In this document: positions 8,784-16,491 of the stretch, piece by piece | Layout of the letters: each line of letters starts with the position of its first letter | How positions within the stretch are numbered: the first letter of the stretch is position 1 | NCBI GenBank assembly: GCA_002422365.1 | Contig: DIUO01000026.1 | Location: forward strand, 1 to 43,239 | Length of the DNA: 43,239 bases | Direction of reading: 5' to 3' | Source: Proteobacteria bacterium UBA6156 | GTDB lineage: Bacteria > Pseudomonadota > Alphaproteobacteria > UBA2136 > UBA6156 | The notes under the pieces: generated by a model | What the model saw: only the letters and a program-made list of their open reading frames with translations | Database searches by the model: none | Told to the model about the DNA's origin: nothing | Made by a program: the position numbers and the translations under genes

Positions 8784-9578
8784 TTAGTCGAGCAGGCGTT
8801 TTTGGAAGCGCCAGCAGGCGTAGGCATAACCGCCTATAAACAGGGTGAGGAGCACGCCGAGGTCGGTGACGACTTGCAGGGCTGTGAGCTCTTGCCCCGT
8901 GAGCAGCGGGCGCACCAGGCTGATGACGTGGGTGAGCGGCAACGCCTGCGAGAACCAGTAGAGCGGGGCGGGGGCTTGAGAGAGGTCGAAGAACACGCCC
9001 GAGAACAGGAACATGGGCGTGGCCCAGAGGGTGTTGACGTAGGCAAAGTGCAGCGGGCGGTAGATGTGCACCGTAAAGCACATGGCTATGGCGCCAAACG
9101 CCAGGTTGGCGAGCATGAGCACCGGCAGCGCCAGCACCGCCCCCCAGAAGCTGGGAATGGCGCCGAGCACGAAGCCCGCGAGCAGGAACAGGATGAGGAT
9201 GCTGGGCAGGGTGCGCAGCGTGGCATAGAGAAGCTCCGCCATGAGAATTTGCGGCAGGCGCACCGGGGTGGCCAGCCAGGCGGGGTAGAGCTTGTAGCTG
9301 GTGGAGCGCTCCCACACGCCATAGGTCATCGCCATGGTCATGACAAACACGCCGGTGCTGGCGGCGATGCCGGGGACGAGGAAGGTGAGATAGGGCATGC
9401 CATCCATACTGGTGACCAGTGCGCCCATGCCAAAGCCGAAGGCGAAGAGGTAGAGCAGGCGGTCGATGAGGTCGCGGACGATTTGGGCCTTCCAGACGGT
9501 GCGGTACTCGTAGCCGAAGCGCAGCAGAATGGGCCGGATGTTGGCGAAGAAGTCGCGGAGGTAGATTACGGATGTCAT
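8784..9578 (-). CDS. ABC-2 type transporter permease (NodJ-like), second copy
   Basis: A 264-residue inner-membrane permease with about six membrane segments. Features include an N-terminal amphipathic stretch, YLTFLVPGIAAS and a C-terminal SQALPLTHVISLVRPLLTG resembling NodJ and other drug or polysaccharide exporters. Its ATG overlaps the stop of the upstream permease (TAATG), so the two are translationally coupled and probably form a heterodimer served by the ATPase upstream. An apparent extension of the frame to 10283 only overlaps the other permease and is not real. Confidence 0.88.
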   Translation of the reverse strand: MTSVIYLRDFFANIRPILLRFGYEYRTVWKAQIVRDLIDRLLYLFAFGFGMGALVTSMDGMPYLTFLVPGIAASTGVFVMTMAMTYGVWERSTSYKLYPAWLATPVRLPQILMAELLYATLRTLPSILILFLLAGFVLGAIPSFWGAVLALPVLMLANLAFGAIAMCFTVHIYRPLHFAYVNTLWATPMFLFSGVFFDLSQAPAPLYWFSQALPLTHVISLVRPLLTGQELTALQVVTDLGVLLTLFIGGYAYACWRFQKRLLD

Positions 9579-10372
9579 TAGTCGGTCAGCCTTTGTTTCA
9601 GCAAGTGGTGGGCCAGGGTGGCGCACACCGCCAGGATGGCCAGCAGCGCCGCCATGTGCCCAAAAACACCCAACGGGCCGATGGTGCCCAGCAGCAGGCC
9701 ACGGATGGCCGCCACACCGTGGGTGAGCGGCAGGAATTGTGCGAGCCATTGGATGGGTTCCGGGTAGACGCGGAGGTCGACCAGGGCGCCGGAGAAGACC
9801 ATCATGGGGGTGAGGACGAAGGCCCAGACGAAATCGAAGTCGTCGATGCTGCGGGCGAGGCCGGTGGCGACATAGCCCACCGCCATGAGAGTGATGGCGA
9901 GCAGCACGATGACCGGCAGCGCGAGGATGAACCCCAGCACGCTGACTTTGGCACCAAGCATCATGCCCGCCAACAACAGCATGGTGGCTGAGAGCACGCT
10001 GCGCATGCCGATGAAGGCCATTTCTCCGGCCATAATGTGCGCGATGCGGGTGGGTGTGGCCAAAAACGACGGCCAGGTGCGCTGCATGAAGATGCGGACG
10101 TAGGCGCCGTAGGATCCGTCGATCAGGCTTCCGAACATGAGGCTCATGGCGATGGAGCCTGGGAGGAGGAAGGTTTTGTAATCGAACCCGCCGATTTGCG
10201 GGATGAGCATGGCAAAGCCTGCGCCGAGACCGTAGAAGAAAATGGCGGGCTCCACCAGCCGCAAAATAAGGTATTGCCGCCACATGGTGCGCCAGCAGAG
10301 GAGCTGGCGGAAGAAAACCACCAGCGCGGGGCGGAGCATGAGCGGAACAGCAGAATGAGATAGGACGGGCAT
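9578..10372 (-). CDS. ABC-2 type transporter permease (NodJ-like), first copy
   Basis: A 264-residue inner-membrane permease with about six membrane segments, including FDYKTFLLPGSIAMSL and LPLTHGVAAIRGLLLG, the pattern of the NodJ/ABC-2 family. It has exactly the same length as its partner and recognisably similar segment order, so the pair probably arose by duplication. GGAG lies upstream, and the gene starts 18 bases after the ATPase stop. The substrate is unknown; NodIJ export lipo-oligosaccharides, but most homologues are unassigned. Confidence 0.88.
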   Translation of the reverse strand: MPVLSHSAVPLMLRPALVVFFRQLLCWRTMWRQYLILRLVEPAIFFYGLGAGFAMLIPQIGGFDYKTFLLPGSIAMSLMFGSLIDGSYGAYVRIFMQRTWPSFLATPTRIAHIMAGEMAFIGMRSVLSATMLLLAGMMLGAKVSVLGFILALPVIVLLAITLMAVGYVATGLARSIDDFDFVWAFVLTPMMVFSGALVDLRVYPEPIQWLAQFLPLTHGVAAIRGLLLGTIGPLGVFGHMAALLAILAVCATLAHHLLKQRLTD

Positions 10373-10390
10373 AGGGTGAGGGCTCCGGGA

Positions 10391-11305
10391 TTAGTCGCGC
10401 AGTTTACGGCCGGTGAGGCGGAGGAAGACGTCTTCCATGTTGGCGGGGCGGTGGAGGTAGGTGGCGTCTTCCGGCAGCTTTTTGCGGAAGGTGGCGCCGT
10501 CTTCGACATAGAACAACACGGAATCTCCCACGTCTTCGCTGTCGACCGGGGGGAGGTCGAGCGGGATCGGCTTGGTGACATCGAACACGTGCTTTTTAAC
10601 GTGTTTGTCGATGAGCTGGGCAGGGCTGCCTTCATCGAGCACTTTGCCATGGTCGATCATGATGATGTGGTCGCAGAGGCGCTGGGCTTCGTCCATGTAG
10701 TGGGTGGTGAGGAGCAGGGTTTTGCCCTGTTTTTTCAGCTCCAGAATACGTTGCCAGATCATCACGCGGGCTTGGGGGTCGAGGCCGGTGGTCGGTTCGT
10801 CGAGGAACAGCAGGTCGGGGTCGTTGACGAGCGCGCGGCCGATGGTGAGGCGGCGCTTCATGCCGCCGGACAATTGGTTGACGCGGGCGTCGGCTTTCTC
10901 GGTCAATTGCATATACTGCAAAATTTGGGGGACGCGGTCTTTCAGCACCGCGCGGGAGATGCCGAAGAGCATGCCGTAGACCATCAGGTTTTCGCTGACG
11001 GTCAGGTCGGGGTCGAGGTTGTCGTCTTGCGGCACCAGGGCGATGCGGGTGCGTTCTTCCCGGCTGAGGCCTGCGGCGTCGTGGCCGAAGATATCGAGCG
11101 TGCCGCCGCTGCGCTGGGTGAGGCCCATGAGCATTTTCATGGTGGTGCTTTTACCCGCGCCATTGGGGCCGAGCAGGCCAGTGCAGGTGCCTTTTTTCAC
11201 CACAAAGTCGATGCCCTTGACGGCCTCTACCACCGGGCCGCCGCCCCGGGGTTTGTAGGTTTTGGTCAGGCCCTTGGCCTGAATGGCGGGTTGGGGGGTT
11301 GTCAT
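10391..11305 (-). CDS. ABC transporter ATP-binding protein (NodI-like)
   Basis: A 304-residue ATPase that powers the two downstream permeases. Walker A is GPNGAGKST (about residues 45-53), with the Q-loop in LVPQDDNLD, signature LSGGMKRR, Walker B LLFLDEP, and the switch His in LLTTHYMDEAQRL. The C-terminal 80 residues are a regulatory tail as in NodI and DrrA-type exporters. AAGGAG lies upstream of the ATG. The order ATPase-permease-permease-dnaQ on one strand indicates one operon. Confidence 0.95.
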   Translation of the reverse strand: MTTPQPAIQAKGLTKTYKPRGGGPVVEAVKGIDFVVKKGTCTGLLGPNGAGKSTTMKMLMGLTQRSGGTLDIFGHDAAGLSREERTRIALVPQDDNLDPDLTVSENLMVYGMLFGISRAVLKDRVPQILQYMQLTEKADARVNQLSGGMKRRLTIGRALVNDPDLLFLDEPTTGLDPQARVMIWQRILELKKQGKTLLLTTHYMDEAQRLCDHIIMIDHGKVLDEGSPAQLIDKHVKKHVFDVTKPIPLDLPPVDSEDVGDSVLFYVEDGATFRKKLPEDATYLHRPANMEDVFLRLTGRKLRD

Positions 11306-11343
11306 TCGGTTTCTCCTTCAGTTGGCATCGGTCATTTTTATTC

Positions 11344-11382
11344 TGGAATTTTAATCTGTAATTTTAATTTGTAATTTTTATC
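11344..11382. repeat. Three 13 bp AT-rich tandem repeats
   Basis: Three near-identical 13-base units of the form TGTAATTTTAATT lie at 11344-11356, 11357-11369 and 11370-11382. The array spans the stop codon of the PCuAC-like gene (11364-11366), so it extends into the last codons and may alter the C-terminus between strains. Confidence 0.7.
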
Positions 11383-11828
11383 CGCACCGTGCGGGTGGTG
11401 CCGTCGTCGAATTTTAACGTCAGGGGCAGTTCCAGCCCCGGTTGCAGGTCGGTTTTCAGGCCGATGAGCTGGAGCTCTAGCACGCCCGGCACCAGCACCA
11501 CCTGCCCTGCCGCCGGTAAGGCCAGCTGCGGCAGGCGCTGAATGTGCACCAGCCCCTGGGCATTGGTGACATAGGTTTGCAGCTGCGTTTGCGCCGCAAG
11601 CGGGGTGCTGGCCCCCACCAGCTGCAAGGTGGTGCTGGTGGGGTTTTGCAGCAGCGCGCGCAACGGGGTGCTGGCGCCTGCGGCGGCGGCGGCAACCGAG
11701 GCATCGGCAATGTGCAGCTGCATAACCGCCTGCGGGTTGGCCGCCTGGGGGTTGGCCGCCTGCGGGTTGGTGTGGGCTGCCTGCACCGCCAGCAAGGCCA
11801 TGGCTGCCACCCGTGTGAAAGTTTTCAT
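11364..11828 (-). CDS. PCuAC-like periplasmic protein lacking the copper ligands
   Basis: A 154-residue exported protein with the PCu(A)C fold (DUF461), a family of periplasmic copper chaperones for cytochrome oxidase. The core pattern is clear: LRALLQNPTS, LPAAGQVVLVPG and LELQLIGLKTDLQPG, then strands to the end. The usual ligands are His and Met residues, with HLM before the final GLK. Here the HLM position is ELQL and the other methionines are Leu; only VHIQ keeps a His. Copper binding is therefore doubtful. After a signal peptide (about residues 1-20) comes a threefold NPQAA repeat. GGAGG precedes the ATG. Confidence 0.75.
   Translation of the reverse strand: MKTFTRVAAMALLAVQAAHTNPQAANPQAANPQAVMQLHIADASVAAAAAGASTPLRALLQNPTSTTLQLVGASTPLAAQTQLQTYVTNAQGLVHIQRLPQLALPAAGQVVLVPGVLELQLIGLKTDLQPGLELPLTLKFDDGTTRTVRIKITN
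11726..11770. repeat. Three 15 bp in-frame tandem repeats
   Basis: The unit CCGCCTGCGGGTTGG occurs at 11726-11740, 11741-11755 (one change) and 11756-11770. It encodes the NPQAA repeat at the mature N-terminus of the PCuAC-like protein. Being a multiple of three, it can expand or contract without a frameshift. Confidence 0.85.
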
Positions 11829-11862
11829 ACCCTGCCTCCCCCCGTTATGCTCGGGCGGGAGC

Positions 11863-12303
11863 TTAGGCCATTTTGGGCGGCTGCGCCAGCCTGCGAGGCG
11901 CTGTTGCTGCTTCTTCCCGATTCAATCCTGCGGCGGCGAGGTCGTTCAGGTAGGTTTGCCAGCGGGTTGGCTGCTGGGTGGCAAGCTCTTGCAGGTAGGC
12001 CCAGGTGTAGAGGCCGGTGGCGTGGCCGTCGGAGAAGATAATTTTGAGGGCATAGGCGCCGACGGCCTCTAGCCCCGTGATACGCACCGCCTGTTTGCCC
12101 GCCACCAGGCGGGCGCTGCCGGGGCCGTGGCCTTTGACCTCGGCGCTGGGGCTTTCGACCCGCAGATACTCAGCTGGGAGGGCGGCGGGTAGGGCCGCTT
12201 GCAGGCCTGCTGATAAGGGGGCTTGCTGCCCCGGCCAGCTGATGTGCAGGGTGGATTTGTCGGCGCTGAGGCGGACTTCGGTGGGGGGCAGGCCGGGTTG
12301 CAT
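11863..12303 (-). CDS. DUF971 protein
   Basis: A 146-residue protein with a DUF971 domain, related to the N-terminal region of gamma-butyrobetaine hydroxylase. The family signature is seen in LRVESPSAEVKGHG, then VGAYALKIIFSDGHATGLYTWAYLQEL. Some homologues are linked to Fe-S cluster biology, but no function is certain here. It follows the PH-domain gene by 16 bases and probably belongs to the dksA operon. No good ribosome binding site is visible, so translational coupling is likely. Confidence 0.85.
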   Translation of the reverse strand: MQPGLPPTEVRLSADKSTLHISWPGQQAPLSAGLQAALPAALPAEYLRVESPSAEVKGHGPGSARLVAGKQAVRITGLEAVGAYALKIIFSDGHATGLYTWAYLQELATQQPTRWQTYLNDLAAAGLNREEAATAPRRLAQPPKMA

Positions 12304-12319
12304 CGGTTAGTGGTTTTGG

Positions 12320-12859
12320 TTAGGGGTTTTGCGGGGCCTGCGGCATGGAAGAAAGGCCGGTGTGGGCGCGGAAGTGTTCGTCTTGCATGGCTTGCAGGGC
12401 TTCCAGGAACGTAAGCGGGTGCCAGACCCAGTTGAGGGTGATGAAGCGGACGGAGGCTTGCTCGCGGATTTGGAGCACCACCCGGCCGGTGTGGAGGAAG
12501 ACGTCGAGGGCGTTTTGCTCCAGCCGCCAGCGCAGTACGCTGGTGTCGTCGAAGGCCTCCATGTGCAGCTGGAAGCGGCCGGTGCGCACCAGCAGGCGGG
12601 CGTCGGTGACGGCGACCTCGTTACTGACGAGCGGGATATACCAGAACAGGGCGGCCACCAACGTGCCCAGCACCGCCAGCGGGAACACATAGCTGACCGC
12701 CAGGCACAACAGCGCCGCCAGCAGCAGCGGCCAGCCGCGTAAGGGGTGGAATTTGACGGTGTAGAGGAGTTTTTCTTCTGGCACCAACAGGCGGCGCAGA
12801 TAGGGGATGGCCGCCAGCGGCGGTAAATTTAACTCCTCGGCCCCACCCCGCGTGCGCAT
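12320..12859 (-). CDS. Membrane-anchored PH-like domain protein (DUF304-type)
   Basis: A 179-residue protein with two adjacent membrane helices (about residues 43-80), followed by a bacterial PH-like domain with the typical start VTDARLLVRTGRFQLHMEAFDD. The arrangement resembles the YdbS/YdbT or DUF304 family of inner-membrane proteins of unknown role. It begins 1 base after the dksA stop and is followed closely by the DUF971 gene, so the three are probably one transcript. Confidence 0.75.
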   Translation of the reverse strand: MRTRGGAEELNLPPLAAIPYLRRLLVPEEKLLYTVKFHPLRGWPLLLAALLCLAVSYVFPLAVLGTLVAALFWYIPLVSNEVAVTDARLLVRTGRFQLHMEAFDDTSVLRWRLEQNALDVFLHTGRVVLQIREQASVRFITLNWVWHPLTFLEALQAMQDEHFRAHTGLSSMPQAPQNP

Positions 12860-12860
12860 G

Positions 12861-13325
12861 CTAGCCTGCGTAGCTGACTTCTTTTTTCTCCTGGCGGCGC
12901 TTGGCCTCGATGCTCAGGGTGGCAATGGGGCGTGCCAGCAGGCGGCCGATGCCGATGGGGTCGCCGGTTTCTTGGCAGTAGCCGAATTCGCCGTCGCGGA
13001 TGCGGTCGAGTGCTTCGTCGATTTTGGCGATAAGTTTCCGGGCGCGGTCGCGGTTGCGCAGCTCCAGCGTTTGTTCGTACTCAATCGTCGCCTGGTCGGT
13101 GAGGTCGGACTCGATCGCGCTGTTTTCGCGGAGGTCATGCATGGTGGAGAGGTTGCCGGCCACGAGCTCTTGTCGCTGGGAGAGCAGGAGGTCGCGGAAG
13201 TAGGCCAACTGCTTGGTGTTCATGTACTCTTCCTTGTCGGTCGGCAGGTATTTATCCGGGTAGCCGCGCACCTTGGCCGGTTTGTCGGTCTGCGGTTCCA
13301 GGCTGTCTATGGCGAGCTTGGTCAT
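12861..13325 (-). CDS. dksA: RNA polymerase-binding transcription factor DksA
   Basis: A 154-residue DksA, which enters the RNA polymerase secondary channel and works with ppGpp. The coiled-coil hairpin spans about residues 38-115, with an acidic tip in ESDLTDQATIE. The zinc-finger region GYCQETGDPIGIGRL keeps one cysteine and has TLSIEAKRRQE where the second pair would be, as is common in alphaproteobacterial DksA. GAGAGG lies upstream of the ATG. It heads a three-gene transcript and has a recognisable promoter. Confidence 0.95.
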   Translation of the reverse strand: MTKLAIDSLEPQTDKPAKVRGYPDKYLPTDKEEYMNTKQLAYFRDLLLSQRQELVAGNLSTMHDLRENSAIESDLTDQATIEYEQTLELRNRDRARKLIAKIDEALDRIRDGEFGYCQETGDPIGIGRLLARPIATLSIEAKRRQEKKEVSYAG

Positions 13326-13386
13326 TCGGCACCTCTCATTTCAATCATCATCTTGCGGCTTTAGAAGCTGGTTTAAATTGCGGCAC

Positions 13387-13414
13387 ACTATACCCGAGGA
13401 TGGCTTTGGCACAA
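13387..13414 (-). promoter_or_regulatory. dksA promoter candidate
   Basis: On the minus strand TTGTGC, 16 bases, TATAGT, located about 60 bases before the dksA start. The boxes are good and the position is reasonable, but nothing else supports it. Confidence 0.45.
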
Positions 13415-13474
13415 AGGGTTTTTGTGCCCCCCTGGCTGGGACAGGTTGCTTATGGGGGGTGATGGCAGAAAAAC

Positions 13475-13493
13475 TGGCGCACCCGGCGCGATT
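13475..13493 (-). repeat. 19 bp copy of the tRNA-Arg 3' end
   Basis: TGGCGCACCCGGCGCGATT here is identical to 13573-13591, the CCA end, acceptor strand and part of the T arm of tRNA-Arg. It is in the same orientation, 98 bases downstream of the tRNA 3' end. Duplicated tRNA 3' ends are typical attachment-site scars. Confidence 0.75.
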
Positions 13494-13572
13494 ACGCGCA
13501 AGAGGAGATTATGGATTTAAGTGCGCGTTGTTCTTGCCGTGAGCGCAATTTTTCTATGGAATGGAATTTTAA

Positions 13573-13649
13573 TGGCGCACCCGGCGCGATTCGAACGCAC
13601 GACCCCTTCCTTCGGAGGGAAGTACTCTATCCAGCTGAGCTACGGGTGC
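13573..13649 (-). tRNA. tRNA-Arg (anticodon CCG)
   Basis: A 77-base cloverleaf on the minus strand with encoded CCA. The acceptor stem is GCACCCG/CGGGTGC. The D-arm is GCTC..GAGT. The anticodon stem is CTTCC/GGAAG with loop CTCCGAA, giving anticodon CCG. The T-arm contains TTCGAAT. It decodes CGG. Confidence 0.97.
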
Positions 13650-13658
13650 CCGGTGCCT

Positions 13659-13686
13659 TGATAAGGGGTTTTGCGGCATTGGGCAA
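13659..13686 (-). promoter_or_regulatory. tRNA-Arg promoter candidate
   Basis: On the minus strand TTGCCC, 16 bases, TTATCA, ending 10 bases before the tRNA. The tRNA-Ser gene in this window has the same TTGCCC -35. Confidence 0.5.
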
Positions 13687-13971
13687 GAGGGTTACGATGC
13701 GGGTTTACGGCGGGGTGGCGTGTCAGCCGCGCAGGCCTGCTTACGCTGCATTGCAGCATGGCCCGCCGCTGACAGCTTTAGTTAAGGCATTTTGCGCTGC
13801 GGTAGCCCGCTTTGTGAGTGTTTTGGGCAGGATAGGGAAACCCGTCTGCCTTTTTTGTGCGTTGCGGGATGCAACGCCTTGTTGAGCTTGGTTTTGATGG
13901 GGGCGGAAGTGTCAGCAGACAGGGCCCCAAACGCGCGGGGCGGGCCATAAACCCCAGAGGACCCAACCCAC
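13687..13971. other. Intergenic region before the lipid operon
   Basis: Together with the tRNA promoter this leaves about 320 bases without a gene between tRNA-Arg and the acyltransferase fusion. I see short inverted repeats (GCTGCATTGCAGC, GTTGCGGGATGCAAC) but no convincing promoter boxes. GAGG at about 13957-13960 may be the ribosome binding site of the next gene. Confidence 0.5.
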
Positions 13972-16491
13972 ATGCCACGCCGCCCCACCCTGCCCCCCAC
14001 CCCCGAGACCCCCTTGGGCCGCCTGGCGGATGGCACGCCTTTGCTGGCGACAGCGCCCGCCGCAACCGTGGATAGCCCTGCCGGAGCACCGGACTTTGTG
14101 CTGCCCGAAGACATGGTGCTGGATGAGCGCGTGTTTGCCCGCTACATGCGCCTGGTGGATGTGGTTTACCGGCGCACGGGGCTTAAGATTCATGTTGACC
14201 AGCGCGACCAGGCGCTGGAAGAAGGCGATATTTACCTGTTCAACCACTTCACCCGTTTTGAGACGGTGATTGCACCGTATATTCTTCATCGTGAAACCGG
14301 CAAGCTGGTGCGCAGCGTAGCCTACCACGGGCTGTTTGATGTGCATGACACGCTGACGAAGATTATCCGCCAAAGTGGGGCGGTGCCCACCAACATGCCC
14401 CGCCTGCTGCCGTTTTTGGCCGAAGAGATTTTGCGCGGGCGGAAAGTGATTATCTTCCCTGAAGGGGGCCTGGTGAAAAACAAGCACGTGCTGGACGCCA
14501 ATGGCGATTTGAAGATGTGGAGCGGGGTTTCGGACAAAGTGCGCAAGCCCCACCGGGGGGCCGCCGCGCTGGCGCTGATGCTGGACCTGGCCAAGCGGCG
14601 CATACGCAACCTGTTTGAGGCCAACGACCGTGTGCAGCTGGCCAACTGGTGCGACCGCCTGAACCTGAGCCTGGACGAGCTGCAAGCCGCCGTGGCCAAG
14701 CCCACGCGGATTGTGCCCGGCAACATTACCTTTTACCCCATGCGCACCAACCCCAACCTGCTGCTGCGCGGCGTAGAGCGCTTTAGCGGCACGCCCGCCG
14801 CCCGTGCGCGCGACGAGCTGACGATTGAAGGCAACCTGCTGCTGCGGCCCACCGACATGGACATAAGGTTCGGCAGCCCCATTGCCGCCCTGAAACACGT
14901 GCGCCGCCTGCACCTGGCGATGCTGGACCATATTCTTTCTTCTACCCAGAGCATGGATGACATTTTTGCGCTGAAAGACGAACAGCGTAACTTGCTGGAC
15001 GGCTATATGGCGAAGCTGCTGGCCCGCCGTATTGACGCGATACGCGACGACTACGCCCGCCGGATGTATTTGGGCACGACGATTAACATTAACCACCTGG
15101 TGGCCACGCTGGTGAAAATTCTGACCGAGCGGAATGTGTGGCGCATGGCGCGGGGGGATTTCCATACCGCGCTGTATGTGATGGTGAAGGAACTGCAACA
15201 GCGCACCGATGTGAATTTGCACGCGAGTTTAAGCCGCCCGGATATTTATGCCGGGCTGCGCCAGGGCACCATGCGCGGGTTTGTGGGCTTTTTGGAAGCC
15301 TGCACACGCGCCAAGCTGATGGGGGTGAGCAATGATGCTTATACGTTCTCCCGCAGGTTGCTGGACACCATGGACCTGCACGATGTGCGGCTGGAAAACC
15401 CCCTGCTGGTGCATGCCAACGAAGCCCAGCCGATAACCGCCGTGAACGATGTGGCGCTGGACGTGCTGGCCCGCCTGCCCGCCCTGACAAAGCTGCACAT
15501 GGCCGAGCTGCGGTTTGACGACATGCTGCGCGAACATGCAGCGCTGCGGCTGAAGTTCGGGAAAATGGCGCCGCACATGCTGCTGGCCGCCGACAACCCC
15601 CTGCACGGCAGCCCCTATTTGCTGCGGCCGGAAGGACAAGCCCCCGGTAAAGCCCGCCGCACCGGTGTGATGCTGGTGCACGGCTTTGCCACTACTCCTG
15701 CCGAACTGCGCCCCTATGCCGAGCACCTGCGCGAGCAAGGTTACACCGTGCTGGGTGTGCGTTTGCCGGGGCATGGGACGAGTATACTCGACCTGGAAGA
15801 CCGCCACCGCCACGAATGGCTGGCACAGGTGCGCGAGGCTTATGAGATTATGACCGCGTTTACGGATGAGGTGGTGCTGGTAGGGTTTTCGACCGGGGCG
15901 GCCGTGGCGCTGCAACTGGCTGCCGAAAACCCGCCCAAGCTGGCACGCGTGATTAGCCTTGCCGCCCCGCTGAAGGTGCGCGACAGCAACATGCACCTGC
16001 TGCCGCTGGGCATGGCCCTGCGCGCAGTGCTGGCCCGCCTGCCGCTGGTGGCCGATGTGCTGCGGTTTTATACGTATGACCGCGATATTAGCGGAAAGGT
16101 TTACCATCGGGTTCCGCTGACGGCGCTGAACCAGCTGCGCCTGACCATTGCCGACATGTGGGACAACCTGCCGCAGGTGCGCGTGCCGGTGCTGGTGGTG
16201 CAAGGGCTGCTGGACCGCACGGTGGTGCCGCAAAGCGCGCTGCGCATTTACCGCCGCCTGGGCAGCGCCGAGAAAGTGCTGCGCTGGATACCCGGAGGGG
16301 TGCACGGCTTGCTGAGCGATGACACCCGCACCGCCTGGGATATTGTGGATGAGGCGCTAAACCCGCCGGTGACAGGAAAAGATAGTGCTGCCGCCCATAA
16401 GCCCGAGCACCCGATTGCCCCCTGCCCTGCCCCCGCCGGGCCCGGCCGCAAACGGAAAGCATGGTTACTGACAAGAAAGGCAACAGGATAA
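13972..16491 (+). CDS. Acyltransferase / alpha-beta hydrolase fusion protein
   Basis: An 839-residue two-part protein. The N-terminal part resembles PlsC/PlsB-type glycerolipid acyltransferases: NHFTRFE (His 92 with Glu 97, an HX4E form of the HX4D motif) and FPEGG (162-166) followed by VKNK. The middle (about 300-540) is helical and unassigned. The C-terminal part (about 560-800) is an alpha/beta hydrolase: oxyanion loop LVHGFATTP, nucleophile in GFSTG (Ser about 641), Asp in GLLDRT (about 747) and His in GGVHG (about 778). The basic, Pro-rich tail is disordered. Its stop overlaps the thiolase start, so it is first in a fatty-acid oxidation operon. It probably cleaves or remodels acyl lipids; the exact reaction is unknown. 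Confidence 0.8.
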   Translation: MPRRPTLPPTPETPLGRLADGTPLLATAPAATVDSPAGAPDFVLPEDMVLDERVFARYMRLVDVVYRRTGLKIHVDQRDQALEEGDIYLFNHFTRFETVIAPYILHRETGKLVRSVAYHGLFDVHDTLTKIIRQSGAVPTNMPRLLPFLAEEILRGRKVIIFPEGGLVKNKHVLDANGDLKMWSGVSDKVRKPHRGAAALALMLDLAKRRIRNLFEANDRVQLANWCDRLNLSLDELQAAVAKPTRIVPGNITFYPMRTNPNLLLRGVERFSGTPAARARDELTIEGNLLLRPTDMDIRFGSPIAALKHVRRLHLAMLDHILSSTQSMDDIFALKDEQRNLLDGYMAKLLARRIDAIRDDYARRMYLGTTININHLVATLVKILTERNVWRMARGDFHTALYVMVKELQQRTDVNLHASLSRPDIYAGLRQGTMRGFVGFLEACTRAKLMGVSNDAYTFSRRLLDTMDLHDVRLENPLLVHANEAQPITAVNDVALDVLARLPALTKLHMAELRFDDMLREHAALRLKFGKMAPHMLLAADNPLHGSPYLLRPEGQAPGKARRTGVMLVHGFATTPAELRPYAEHLREQGYTVLGVRLPGHGTSILDLEDRHRHEWLAQVREAYEIMTAFTDEVVLVGFSTGAAVALQLAAENPPKLARVISLAAPLKVRDSNMHLLPLGMALRAVLARLPLVADVLRFYTYDRDISGKVYHRVPLTALNQLRLTIADMWDNLPQVRVPVLVVQGLLDRTVVPQSALRIYRRLGSAEKVLRWIPGGVHGLLSDDTRTAWDIVDEALNPPVTGKDSAAAHKPEHPIAPCPAPAGPGRKRKAWLLTRKATG

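Noticed and set aside
9579..10283. N-terminal extension of the second ABC permease to 499 residues
   Set aside because: The added part is an out-of-frame shadow of the first permease; the TAATG junction at 9578 gives a normal 264-residue protein.
13511..13885. Plus-strand frame through tRNA-Arg starting after a GAGGAG
   Set aside because: It reads antisense through the tRNA (GAIRTHDPFL), a well-known spurious translation.
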